Part shown: piece after piece, positions 37,602 through 48,824 of the stretch | How the letters are laid out: each line of letters starts with the position of its first letter | How positions within the stretch are numbered: the stretch's first letter is position 1 | The notes under the pieces: model-generated | Database searches by the model: none | Seen by the model: the letters and a program-made list of their open reading frames with translations, nothing else | What the model was told of the DNA's origin: nothing | Source of the DNA: Metopolophium dirhodum | Taxonomy: Eukaryota; Arthropoda; Insecta; Hemiptera; Aphididae | Assembly (NCBI RefSeq): GCF_019925205.1 | Contig: NC_083564.1 | Location: forward strand, 33,518,447-33,582,446 | DNA: 64,000 nucleotides | Direction: 5' to 3' | Translations under genes and position numbers: made by a program

Positions 37602-40600
37602 ATGGCGACGATGAAAAGATCCACCGTGGAGGTCTCGCTATCGTTGTGTTTGTGCTGGTTGTCGGTCGTCTTGCAGACGATGCCGGTCGGGGAGGCTGCC
37701 CGAATACTGGCCGTCGAAACAGTGGCGGGCAAGAGCCACTGGTACTTCATGAGCTCGTTGCTCAGGTCGCTGACGGACGCCGGACACACGGTGACCGTTT
37801 TCACGCCATTTCCGGACGGCGACCGGGCAAACTACACGGAGGTGGATACGTCCCGCGACTTCCCAATAAAGCTTGATATGGACGTGATGCAGACGATACG
37901 GGAATATGGAGATCCGTTCGTGTTAACGAATCTCATGTCCAGGCTGGCTCGATTCTACTGCGATGCGATCTACGGAAACCGGAAGCTGGCTGACCTGATA
38001 GCTTCTGAGGCACGCGACCGGTACGACTTGCTCTTAATCGAGCCGCTTGGCTTCGACTGCGTTTCGTACCTGGCCGACTCGCTCGGTCTGCCTGTGATCT
38101 ACTCGATCCCGTCGCCGATGATTACCATCGCCGAGCGACTGTTTACCGGCCATATGTCCAACCCGGCCTGCGTGTCCAACATGTTGGCCAGCCACGCCGT
38201 GCCCGGTACATTCGTCCAGAGGTTCACCAACACGGCGCTGCTAACGTACAGCATGGTCAAAACTCGGTACGACCAGCTGGTCACCTTGTTCACGGACCCG
38301 AGACCGTATGACCTGGCGCCGACCGTCAATCCGTCCATAATATTCCAGAACGCTCATTACATCAGCGAGACTCCGAGACCGATCACGCCGAACGTTATCT
38401 ACGTGGGTGGCATACACCTAAAACCCGCCAAAACGATACCAAAAGTGAGTGGTTGATAAGTCATTGTGTTCTATCTGCTTTACCTGTTATTACGTGTGTG
38501 TTTAGCAATGTTAGATATCGGATTTTTGAGAAATTTCTAAGATAGTCGAAATTATTACACGAAATTCCCGATATTATATTATAATATTCTGTGAAATTGT
38601 CAAGCCTTCGCAGCTTGATATTAATTTTTGAGATAAATCAAAAATAATTGATTTTGACGACAATTGGTTTTGCGTCGAAATGTAATTTTCCAAACTTGGT
38701 TTACTGTTACTAAATGAAAGTTCGGGACAATTTTTACTTTTAATGTCCAGAATATCAGCTATAGATTTAATTTGTTACATAAAAACCACAATTGAAGCAG
38801 AATTTCTACATTTTTTTTTTTTTATTTCACACAATTTTTTTTTAAATTTCAAACAAAATATAAATTGATATCATCTAATATTAATACAAAAAAATTAAAA
38901 ATATTTGTGACCCTCTGATTGAATATTGGTATCTATATAGTGGATAATATGAGGATGATTTTTATCCAGTTTTTATATTTTCAACTAAATACAACCATGA
39001 AAATATTCTCACTCACATAAATTATTTTTAGGATAGTCTATTTATTTAAACCTATTTTAGATAAATTCCCATTTTTTTTTATTTCGAAAAATCGGAAATG
39101 ATCCGATTACAACACTATAATATTTCTGTAATTATTATGATAAAATATTATGAAATTAATTCTGATAGATCACACATCATCATAACAATAATCGAGATTA
39201 AAGTGTTAAGGCTTACTAAAACCACGCTGATAATGATGATGTAGGTATACACGATTTTGTTATGACTTCTGAGTTTAAAAGATGCCTTAATAATATTTAC
39301 TATAAACGCTTTTATAAAAAAATATATTAAAATCATATTTTATCAGCTATTACACAATAATCACTTGTCAAAACAATTAGTTATTAAATGTTAATACACA
39401 TTTACTATCACTTATTATAGAATATAAGATTGTTACAATTCACCGACATCCGGTTAAAATCTCGACGTTTGAAACATGATTACAAATAGGTTGCATAATA
39501 TAATGATTATAGTTAAATAAAAATTATTAAGTAAATTAAAGAAAACTTATTAAATCAGAAACGATAAAAATATAAGAATGTATACAATATACAATATAAT
39601 TAGCTATAAAAATATTAGAAAAAAAAGTCGTTAACAGTTTAAAAACCTATTATCATCTTGATTCATTATTACATTTATATAATGAATAATAATGTTGGAA
39701 AAATGTCTTTAATTTAATCATTAGAAGTTCTACATATAGGTGTAGGTACTAAATAACTTTATAGGTAATAGTGTAATACTACAGTACAATGGACTAATTC
39801 ATAGTAAACTTTAATGATAAAATCATTTTAATATTAGCTAGGTAGTAACTAGGTCTAGAATGTTTATGATCTTATAAAATCTAAAAAAATTGCATGCAGA
39901 TAAAATGTGTTAAAAATTGTATTACATATTATTTAGTATTTACTATTCATTCAAAACAATACTAATCACTTTTAATAACAACCAATAAAACCTTTTTATT
40001 TTTTTATCTTATTTTTATATGAAATATACAATCTGTACCCTGGAGGCACTATAAAAGGTGAACATTGAATTTTATAAATTTTTAACCATACAAAATCATT
40101 TTTTAATTTTACATTTGATAAATGTTTTGAAAAATCGAATTTTAAATGCTTATTATATAAGAATTGTGCCCATGTATTTTTAATGTATTATTGCCAATGT
40201 ATTATTAAAAAAAAACTAAAAATAATTGGAAACTGAAAATGTACGTAAACCACTCAAAACAAGTCAAAATATTTTGAAAAGTTTATGGTATATAAAATTA
40301 TAATATAGACATCCAGTAAATATTTTATGCATCTTTGGTTATTTGTTATAGAGTTACACCAACAACCAAAATGTATTTTCTCGCAAATCTATTTTGCGTA
40401 ATAATTACCGTTTTTCCTTAACCTTTATTTTGTTTTTTCCTGCACTTTCGAAAACTATTGTGAATTTAAATGTTGAACTCCCAAATGCGCCAACTAGATT
40501 AACTTTCCCATCAAATAAAGTACTGTTGAAGAAAATCGAAGCAATTTTATTGTCCCAAACGGTGATGAAAGACACAAAAAAAAAATAAAACATTTCAATA

Positions 40601-42084
40601 AAAAAACACACATCATTGTAAGATCAATACATTCATCGGTCGGCTCACAATCTAAAACATACATCATTGTAAAATTAATCCATTCATTGCTCCGCTCGGA
40701 ATCTAAAATAAAAATGTTGTATTCAAAAACATAATTTGTATTTATTTGTATTTGTATACATATGAATCATGTTGTTTAATTAAGTAATAATAAATAGTAA
40801 TATTATTAATTTCGATTCAAGGACATATTAGATTTTATCGAAGACTCACCCGAAGGAGTGATTTTCTTCACATTCGGTTCCACAATTAAAGTGTCATCGT
40901 TACCGGAACAAATTGAACAGTCATTCAAAGAAGCGTTGGCCAACGTTCCTCAGAGAGTTTTATGGAAATACGAAGGTGAAATGAAAGACAAACCGAAAAA
41001 CGTGATGACGAGAAAATGGTTTCCTCAACGAGAAATACTATGTGAGTACATTTTATAATAAACTAGCTGTGGGAAAAATGACAACTCTTAAAAAAATTAT
41101 TTACTTAACTCCTTTTGGGTGTAACTCGCTGCAACTCAACCACCCTGGTATCAGAGCGACCAAGCTTGTACCTGATCTTCCCAATTAATCAATGGCAACA
41201 TATAAATTAATAAATACTAATTTCTACTTATTATTTCTCCTATAATCAATAACAACCATTTATAAACAAAAATGTCCATCTTAAATCTCCCTATTTGGAC
41301 CTACCTGGTGTAATCGTGAGTCTAAATCATCCCGGGAACCACACAAGCACACACAAAAATGTTTTATCAAAATCGGTCCAATTGTTTAAGGGATGTACAA
41401 AGGACAGATATATATATATATATATATATAGATAAACCCATTGTCTTTTGTTTCAGAGAAAAAATAAAATTATATTTTTTACAGTGCATCCTAAAGTGAA
41501 ACTGTTCATCAGTCACGGAGGTATGTCCGGAGTGTATGAAGCTGTGGATGGCGGTGTTCCCGTACTGGGATTTCCAGTGTTTTACGATCAGCCGAGAAAC
41601 ATTGAACATTTGGTCCTCAATGGAATGGCGATATCCATGGACCTGTTGTCGATGACCAAAGAAAAACTGTCCAATGCCATTTCGGAACTCATCAACGACG
41701 AAAAGTAAGCTTTTGATGATTTTATTTATTACCTACGAATGATACATTTATTTTCGTTTTCAATAATCGTTTTTAAATATCAATATTATATCATGTGTGT
41801 TCATTGTTTGTAGGTACGCGAAAAATGCTAAAATTGCTTCCAACCGATTCAGAGACCGGCCGATGACGCCGCAACAGTCGGTCGTTTATTGGACGGAGTA
41901 TGTAATCCGTCACAAAGGCGCACCACATTTGAAATTTCACGCTCTGAACCTCACTTGGTATCAATACCTCATGTTAGATATAATTGCCGTAGCGTTGATT
42001 TTTGTTTTGCTAGTCACATTTGTTGTCTTTAAGATTTTCAAATGTATAAAAACTTTTACAAAAGATAAAGTTAAAACTCAATGA
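37602..42084 (+). CDS. UDP-glycosyltransferase, unit A (complete four-exon gene)
   Basis: Exons 37602-38444, 40822-41041, 41485-41704 and 41814-42084, all GT-AG, join to a 517-codon protein, the usual animal UGT length. Residues ~1-32 are a signal peptide. GKSHW (43-47) carries the likely catalytic His46, followed by the N-terminal aglycone-binding domain. The C-terminal UDP-sugar-binding half shows FFTFGS, WFPQ (347-350), SHGG (364-367) and YDQ (388-390), whose D-Q pair contacts the donor sugar in this family. One transmembrane helix (~479-499) precedes a short lysine-rich tail, giving a type I ER membrane enzyme. Role by family: conjugation of small lipophilic aglycones; the actual substrate and sugar cannot be read. 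In-frame ATGs at codons 1 and 4; I chose the first, shared with C and E. Confidence 0.93.
38445..40821 (+). other. Intron 1 of unit A
   Basis: Donor GTGAGT, acceptor TTCAAG, phase 0, 2377 bp. A 300-bp stretch at 39550-39860 is shared with unit B (45690-45980). A dispersed repeat lies at 40606. A 64-codon open frame at 40394-40588 has no domain. Confidence 0.8.
40606..40711 (-). repeat. Two tandem ~52 bp copies of the GATTCTGAGCGGAGCGAT-type repeat
   Basis: catcattgtaa.at.aat.cattcat followed by ggctcacaatctaaaa, then again with gctccgctcggaatctaaaa. Same family as 7903-7965. Confidence 0.65.
41064..41431 (+). mobile_element. RTE/SINE-type retroelement tail in intron 2 of unit A
   Basis: The insert begins tagctgtggg, contains tatcaaaatcggtccaattg, typical of the 3' tail of RTE-derived elements in insects, and ends in a TA dinucleotide run (41408-41430). 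ataaac flanks it on both sides (41058-41063 and 41432-41437). It explains why intron 2 is 443 bp here and 84 bp in unit C. No coding capacity. Confidence 0.7.
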
Positions 42085-42273
42085 GTCTAGTAGTCAACGA
42101 TTGTCATGATATAAAATACTGCACAATTGGACACGAATCGTGTAGTGTTTATCTATTACTATTAATATTACTATTGTTTTAATACTATTATTATATAAAT
42201 TGTTATAACTATTATTATTATTTTGATGTAAGAGTTATGGTTGTTGTGTATCCGCAAATAGACGGATTACTAA

Positions 42274-42279
42274 AATAAA
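42274..42279 (+). terminator. Likely polyadenylation signal of unit A
   Basis: AATAAA 190 bp after the stop, in a 3'UTR block (42085-42300) that recurs after units B, C, D and E. In unit C the same hexamer is ACTAAA. Confidence 0.6.
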
Positions 42280-42300
42280 TATAAGTGCAATCAAAAATAA

Positions 42301-43095
42301 AAAAATGTAACATTTAATCAGCATAAATTAGAAAGCATGGTTTTCCACTTCTAATTTCTGAGATAAGTTATTTGATTCTGTTAAATTATTAAAACGAATA
42401 AATATTAATGAGATGTTACTTAATACAACTTATTGGATGTATTTTTTTTACCTATCAATTTAATTTGTTTTAGCATTTTTAGGTAAATTTTTTAGAGTTT
42501 TTAAGACATTAAAATTCTATCTATATATAGTAATATAATGATTACAATGATATTATATTGTTATATCAAAAAATAGAAAAGAAGGGGACAGACTCAAGGA
42601 CTAGCGTAATAATAGATATTCGCCATGTTTATGTAAGTATATCATAGATATATTAATAATATTTATTATTATTTAAAAGCGCGTAAGTAATAATGGAGTA
42701 TAAAAAAAAAGTTCAGTTGCGGCAATGAGGTTTTTACGTATACTATGATGGTTGTTGATAAATATAGTAAATACTTCTTTATTTCATACCTATGTAACAC
42801 GTGACATCAGGATGTGGGTGAATAAGATACGGCAATAATGTTTTCATCGTACAATCCGTTCGTAAAACTAATTGGGTCGTTCTAAATCAATGAAGAAATG
42901 GAAACGGCATTGAAAACGAGTTTTAGCTAAACAAACGAAAAAGCAGTAGACTACTGCAATAATCATTTCGTATGTGATTTGATTAATAACACGTTTTCGT
43001 ATACACTTATGATATTATTATACTAATAACTAATAAGATAGGTAATGCTTCGAATAACACTCAACCTAGGTATGATATAATCGTTATTTTTATAT
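42301..43095. other. Inter-unit spacer A-B
   Basis: Shares blocks with spacers upstream of units C-F (agactcaaggactagcgtaata; gttttagctaaacaaacga; cgcttcg), so each duplicated unit carries 3'UTR plus about 1 kb of spacer and upstream region. No gene. Confidence 0.6.
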
Positions 43096-43157
43096 CAGTT
43101 CGAATCCGCAGCTCTTCGCTCGCTCACAAACTCGCATAATGATAATATACGCGTGGT
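43096..43157 (+). promoter_or_regulatory. Unit B promoter block (of a dead gene)
   Basis: Reads tatatcagttcgaatccgca ... caaactcgcataat, with a good TCAGTT initiator. It is well preserved although the gene it served is destroyed. Confidence 0.55.
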
Positions 43158-43265
43158 ATTAATAGCTTCGATACCTATATTATACCTATTACTTATACGC
43201 GAATATGGTAACTCAACCGAACCGCAGACCAAATACCGTATTACCTGTACAAAAAACAAATTCCT

Positions 43266-43331
43266 ATAAGGCGACGATGAAAATGCCGACCGTGGTCTGA
43301 CTCTCGTTGTTTTTGTGGATGTCGATTGACA
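43266..43331 (+). pseudogene. Unit B exon 1 stump
   Basis: Aligns with the first ~65 bp of the intact first exons (gcgacgatgaaaatgccgac, cgtggtct.actctcgttgt). The start ATG is changed, and an in-frame TGA follows eight codons after the second Met. Similarity ends at cgattgacag, so the remaining ~780 bp of the exon is deleted. Confidence 0.85.
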
Positions 43332-43396
43332 GTATGCGTTTGTCAATTCTACGTCAATTCCTCCAAAATTAGAATGACCATCAGAATCGTAGAGCC

Positions 43397-44194
43397 AGTG
43401 GCGTACGCAGGATTTTTCAATGGGGGGAGGGGCTTGAAAATTAGTTACAATTTTATTTTATTTTGTCCAGTCTAATAATTTCAGACGTTTATTTGAGGTA
43501 TTTTAAAATGTTTGTAACTTCTAAACTTTCCTGGTAGAAAAAATGCTCGGGTCATAAACTTCGACGCCCGAAGTATGTTTTTGGAAGCAAATTGGATCTA
43601 GTTGGTACTTTTAGGAGGTCGAAATTGAAAATGCTCAGTGCTTTCTAAAATAATTGGAGAAAAAAAATGAAAATTTATTAAAATTGTTTGGTAACTAGCT
43701 TGGTTATACCGTCCTCACTTGGATTATATTTGACTAATTTAAATTTTTTTTTCTATAAATGTCAATAAAAAATTATTTATTCGGTCAAAAAGCTTAATGA
43801 TTTAATACGTAAGTTTTTATTACAGCTAAAATATTAACGATACATAGACATCATGGTTATGTTTTAAGCATTTAAAGTTCAAATTTCGTTAAAACCACAG
43901 TTAATTTGTAGTTAAAAACTTATAAAATATTAAATGTGTATAGCTAAGGCTCTAGACAATTTCATACAAGTAGTTCATACTTTCACCAAAAAATTTTAGG
44001 AAAATTGGTATGCAAATACAATGTTTTTTCAAAAATAAATTCATTCTGGTAAGACGTATATGAAATTTACTTCTTGCTTACCATAGTTGACAGTTGAAAC
44101 TTGATAAATATTTATTTTTTTTATGTAATAATTATACGGGGAATGGGTGGGGGGGCTTCAGCCCGTTAGCCCCCCCCCCCTGCGGACGCCACTG
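43397..44194. mobile_element. Non-autonomous hAT-type element, ~0.8 kb
   Basis: CAGTGGCGTACGCAGG at the left and its near reverse complement (CCTGCGGACGCCACTG as read on +) at the right, flanked by cgtagagc/cgtatagc, an 8-bp duplication with one mismatch. Both sub-ends carry G- or C-runs. No transposase frame. Confidence 0.85.
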
Positions 44195-44930
44195 CGTATA
44201 GCTATTCAGTTTAAATAAACTTCATTGACTATAGGTATGTATGTTCCAGCCTTGTTCCAATTTAAATGGTAAGAACGAAGAAGACTTGATATAGCATTCA
44301 AACTCTGGTGTTCAGGTCAGAAACACTTTTATTCATTAATAATACACTAATCCAAAACGTTTAAGTTAGTTTCTCAAGTCGCTTCACACGTACAAGCGTC
44401 ATACCTGCGTACCTACTCAGCGACAACGGGACTGCCCGTACCTGCTCGTTTGTTATAAAGCAAAATATTATTTTTGCCTCAGCACATCTTGCTTCGCTGG
44501 CCTGACCTGTATTAATAATTAACAGATTCAAATACTTCCACCTAAGTTAGATATATCTATATATTAAATAATATTATACTGACGAGTGTCTACATATAAT
44601 ATACGACACGTCTTAGAACAGTAGTATAATATAATGTCTGCAAACTGAAATATGTTGTTTAACATTATTCGTAATATTTATTTGTCATACTATCTTTCAA
44701 TATGGCATTCGAGGTTTGGGGAGGTCTTTAATATGTCTCATACATTTTCCTTTCTGTTTTTAGAGAATAAGTTTTGAGCACTTTAAAATGATTATCACCT
44801 ATCGGCCGAAACGATATAATATAATGTACCTAGTTAATATCATAAAAGTTGTTCTTTCTGTATAATAATACGAGTATACACTGTATTACATAATATTATA
44901 ATTATAATGTACTACTTTGTATATTGTATA

Positions 44931-45044
44931 CAGTGGTGCTTCAAGTCCCAAATTTTTTTTTAAATATTATAATATATATTATATATTTATTTTTGAGAGG
45001 GCTAAGCCCCCCAAGCCCCCCTCTCCTCTCTATTTGCGCCACTG
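44931..45044. mobile_element. Short hAT-type MITE, 114 bp
   Basis: CAGTGGTGC start and GCGCCACTG end, with flanking octamers attgtata and attgtgta (one mismatch). The termini and G/C runs resemble the element at 43397, so it may be a deletion derivative of a related family. Confidence 0.72.
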
Positions 45045-45689
45045 ATTGTGTAGGTACTTAATTAATAATTACTTATCTCAAGACATGTAATATTTAGGTA
45101 CCTATATACAATGAACATGATTCACCGAAATGATCGCTTAATATCCCACCCAGATGATATAATAATATGCTTTACTCAGGTACAATTTGGGTTATTCACC
45201 CTAATTAATGACGCCCCTCACGATGAATGTGGAATATTGGGGCTTTAAACACTGTTCGTGCACCCAAATAAGGGTATGTAATTTTCATTACTCGTAGTGT
45301 AACATACTCTATATGAACAATAACAGTATAAATTATAATATGTAACTATCTCACTTTAAGCTATACGCATATACGTATAAATGTTTATAATAAAAAATAG
45401 ATAAATTTAAATAAAAATTATAAAATGTAAAAAAAAACTAAAAACCAATTTTTATTGTTTGACCACAATCCAACAAATCGGGGCCCTAAAGTTTCACTTT
45501 GTTGACTAACCCGCTAGTTGCACCACTACTTTGGGTTAAAATTAAAAAAGTTTTATGGGCCGTGTCACACATATTATAAAAAAATCTTTCAGTCTTATTT
45601 TAAAAAATAAAGGCCGAAGATATAATTGCGTAGGCCACCGGTTGCTGGCTATTATTATACATTTTTAGGAAATGTAAAAAATAATTATT

Positions 45690-45980
45690 CAATTTGAAAC
45701 GATAAAAATATAAGCTAATATTGTGTAAGACATAGTTTAATTAACTATAAAAATATTAGATTAAGAAGTCGTTAACTGTTGGAAAACCATTTTAACACCT
45801 TGATTTATCATAATTTATTAGCCATTACATTTCGATAATGAATTATTTTGCTATAAAAATGTCTTCGTTTTTCTAAGTTCCCTATAGTACGTACTAAATA
45901 ATTATATAGGTAATACTATTAATGGACTAAATAGTAAAATGCATTGATAAAAGTGATGATATATTAGCTAGGTAGTAAGG
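45690..45980 (+). pseudogene. Unit B intron 1 remnant
   Basis: Parallels 39550-39860 in intron 1 of unit A (gaaacgataaaaatataag; gaagtcgttaac; gtactaaataa; tattagctaggtagtaa). This confirms that unit B was once a full intron-containing gene rather than a retrocopy. Confidence 0.8.
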
Positions 45981-47385
45981 ATAGGATGAAACCTAAAAAA
46001 AATGTAAAAACAATTAATGTAAAAATATGTCAAAAAATTATTCAATTACTCATTAAAACAATCAAATTTTTTAATCATAAAACACTAACCGATAAAATAA
46101 ATATTTACATAATACTGTTGGAAAACATTAAATTTTTCTGCGTTATCACTCCACCCTTATCAATTCTGTTACATATTTCTTAATATTACGATATTCCAAA
46201 ATGTTTTACCGTTTTTACTTTATTTTTCGCCTTTTCGACAATTTTCCAGCACCTTTTAAATTTTATTCGTGTATTACACGTCTTTTAAAGTTTAAAAAGC
46301 CTTTGACATGCAGTTTTTATTCGTATTCCGTTTGTAACATTCGCAAAATTATTATTTTAATTTTTTTGATCAGTTGCGTCTCTTTGCACAACATTTGTGC
46401 TTGAATTGCGTAGTACGCACGTCGATTAAAGGCCGTAGATATGCGGTTTTTACGAAAAAAATCGGTTCGTACACGTCAATATCGCGTTTAGACATGACGC
46501 CGACGAGTGACGACCGACCGTCTTTTATATATTTACGTAATTGAGTACAATATTTATGTATATTATTTATATATATTTCATATATCCTTTTGTATGTGAC
46601 TGAACTCCTCCTAAACGGCTGTGCTTATCGATTTTGATGACATTTTTTTGGTATTGGGACGAAATATCCAAATAGTTATTATTATTATTTGTTTTATTGT
46701 TATTTAAAATAAGTACCTAGGGCACAGTAGTATAATAAAGATAATATATTGTGTACAAACTCAGTTCATAGTCAGTTCAAAAATAAGTAGTTAGATATAA
46801 AAAATAAAAATATGATAATAGATGTAGGTAATAAACTATCGTATAATATTTGCTATTGCAATTAAAAAAATATCCTATTCTTTTTGGTCGTTGATATACC
46901 CAAGACAAAGTAGTTTAAGTTTTTCTTGCATCTTTACATATTTTGGTTTTTTCCGTGGCGGATTCATTGTCTCCAACTCTTTTTGTGCAATTTTCGGTTC
47001 ATCGGCGGCAATCTCCATGCTACTAATAACTGTAGATGATAAAATAATAAAAATAATATGTTACGTGCATAAGCTTTAGTTATCGCCTATCGGTGTTAAA
47101 CTTTCCATCGTAAATCTCAAAATCTCTATTTGAGAACCATTCTGCGTTAGGGCTACCGGGTCCAATTGTGAATATAAATCATTCAAGAACACACTCAAGC
47201 ACACACAAAAATGGAATCCAGGTCAAAATATCCTGTACTAAAATATCCAAGTCAAATAATCCAACGGATAAAATATCCAAGGATAAAAAAACAAATATAT
47301 AGGACAAAATATCCAAATAGTTATTTTTATTTTTTATTGTCAATAAAAAATAAAAATATGATAATAAATATATGTAGCCATGTAG
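45981..47385. other. Repeat-rich remainder of unit B
   Basis: Exons 2 and 3 are absent. 46605-46660 carries an RTE-type tail in minus orientation (tcctaaacggctgtgcttat then gattttgatgaca), and 47140-47215 a plus-oriented piece related to the element in unit A's intron 2 (caagcacacacaaaaatgg). On the minus strand 47020-46895 reads MEIAADEPKIAQKELETMNP then a basic stretch; it could be a transposon-protein scrap but I do not recognise it. Confidence 0.5.
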
Positions 47386-47653
47386 GTATGCGAGAAATAC
47401 TAAAATTGCTTCCAACCGATTCAGAGACCGGCTGATGACGCCGCAACAGTCGGTACAACAGCCACGGAGTATGTGATCCGTCACAAAGGCGCACAACACT
47501 TGAAATCTCACGCTCTGAACCTTACGTATGATATCAATACCTACTATTGGACGTAATGGCCGTAGCTTTGATTTTTTTCCTAGTCACAATCGTTGTCTTC
47601 AAGATTTTAAAATGTATAAAAGCTTTTAAAAACGACAAAATTAAAGTCAGTGA
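47386..47653 (+). pseudogene. Unit B exon 4 relic
   Basis: The acceptor TAG and the start (gtatgcgagaaatactaaaa, against gtacgcgaaaaatgctaaaa in A) are kept. The middle is altered after MTPQQSV, a frameshift falls after HALNLTYD, and the transmembrane region reads out of frame. Similarity to A and C resumes through the tail codons and continues through the 3'UTR to ~47950. Cannot encode a functional C-terminus. Confidence 0.88.
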
Positions 47654-48671
47654 GTCTAGTAGTCAACGATTGTCATGATATAAAATACTGCGAATTGTGG
47701 AAGGGACGTAATGCTAACTAGTGAGGGGACGATATGTTAACGCAGTCCCCCCTCCGGTTCTCGATACCACGAAAAAAAAATAAAAAATGTTGTTATTGTA
47801 TAAATTGTTATTTCTATTATAAATATTTTCATGTAAGAGTTAAGGTTGCAGTTGTGCATCCGGGCTTACTAAAAAAAATATATGTACGATCGAAAAGAAA
47901 AAATGTATCAATTAAACAGCATAAATTAGACATATAACGCGTCTCCACTTCCAATTTCTGAGATAAGTTATTTAGTTCCGTTAAATTAGTAAAAAGATCA
48001 AAAAATCAATGATTCGTTCTTCATAAAATTTATTGGCCAAATTTTTTTTACCTATTGATTAATTTATTTTAACATATTAAGCTACATTTTTTAGAGTTTT
48101 CGCTTTTTAAGATATTATAATCCTATCTTTATAGTAATAAAATCACTATGATGATTAATGATATTATATTATAATTCTATAAATAATATTGTTAAGTTAT
48201 AGAAGGAGACAAACTCAAGGACCTGCGTAATAATATGATATGCCAAGTATGTGGAAGTCCGTATTGCAATAGTGCGTACATAATAATGGTGTAGAAAAAA
48301 AAATCTCTGGTTCGACAATGAATTTGGGATACGGCTATAAAACCAGTTTTATCTTAATAAATTAGCAAGCAGTAGACAACAGACATAATTATTTCGTACC
48401 TATGTAATTTGATTGATAACTGGAAGTCATACACACTTATAACATTATTATACATGTACCAAAACGCTTCGGATCTATATAATAGGTATGATGACGTAAT
48501 AAATAATGTAAAGATGTATAGTTTTGGAACGAGTAAATTGTTTGCAATATTAAAACAGTGTGAATGACGTGATTGATAGTTAAAAATAAGTATATATTAT
48601 ATAATATGTATTATTGTGTACAGGATCCCGTCAAATGCGTAATGACTTACGAAACTCGACCACCATTACTG

Positions 48672-48729
48672 CAGTTCTAGTCCGGAGCTCTTCACGCGCA
48701 CACAAACTCGCATAATAAACGGGCGGTGC
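48672..48729 (+). promoter_or_regulatory. Unit C core promoter block
   Basis: gcagttctagtccggagctc ... aaactcgcataataaacggg, 153 bp before the ATG. It shares a longer upstream match with unit F (gcgtaa.gactt.cgaaa..cgaccacc) than with the other units. Confidence 0.6.
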
Positions 48730-48824
48730 AGTCCATATATACGATACCTATATTATACCTATTATCCATACGAAAATATCGTAACCCACCCGGAACGTAA
48801 ACCACTAACCGTTCAAAAACAAAA

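Noticed and set aside
37364..37804. 146-codon minus-strand frame over the unit A promoter and exon 1 start (similar frames at 48692-49048 and 59118-59360)
   Set aside because: They are antisense shadows of the conserved UGT exon: same position in every unit, and no domain of their own.
40394..40588. 64-codon frame in intron 1 of unit A
   Set aside because: No domain, lies inside an intron and next to dispersed repeats.
46201..46404. 67-codon hydrophobic frame in unit B
   Set aside because: Composition follows local T-richness; no motif and no conservation in sister units.
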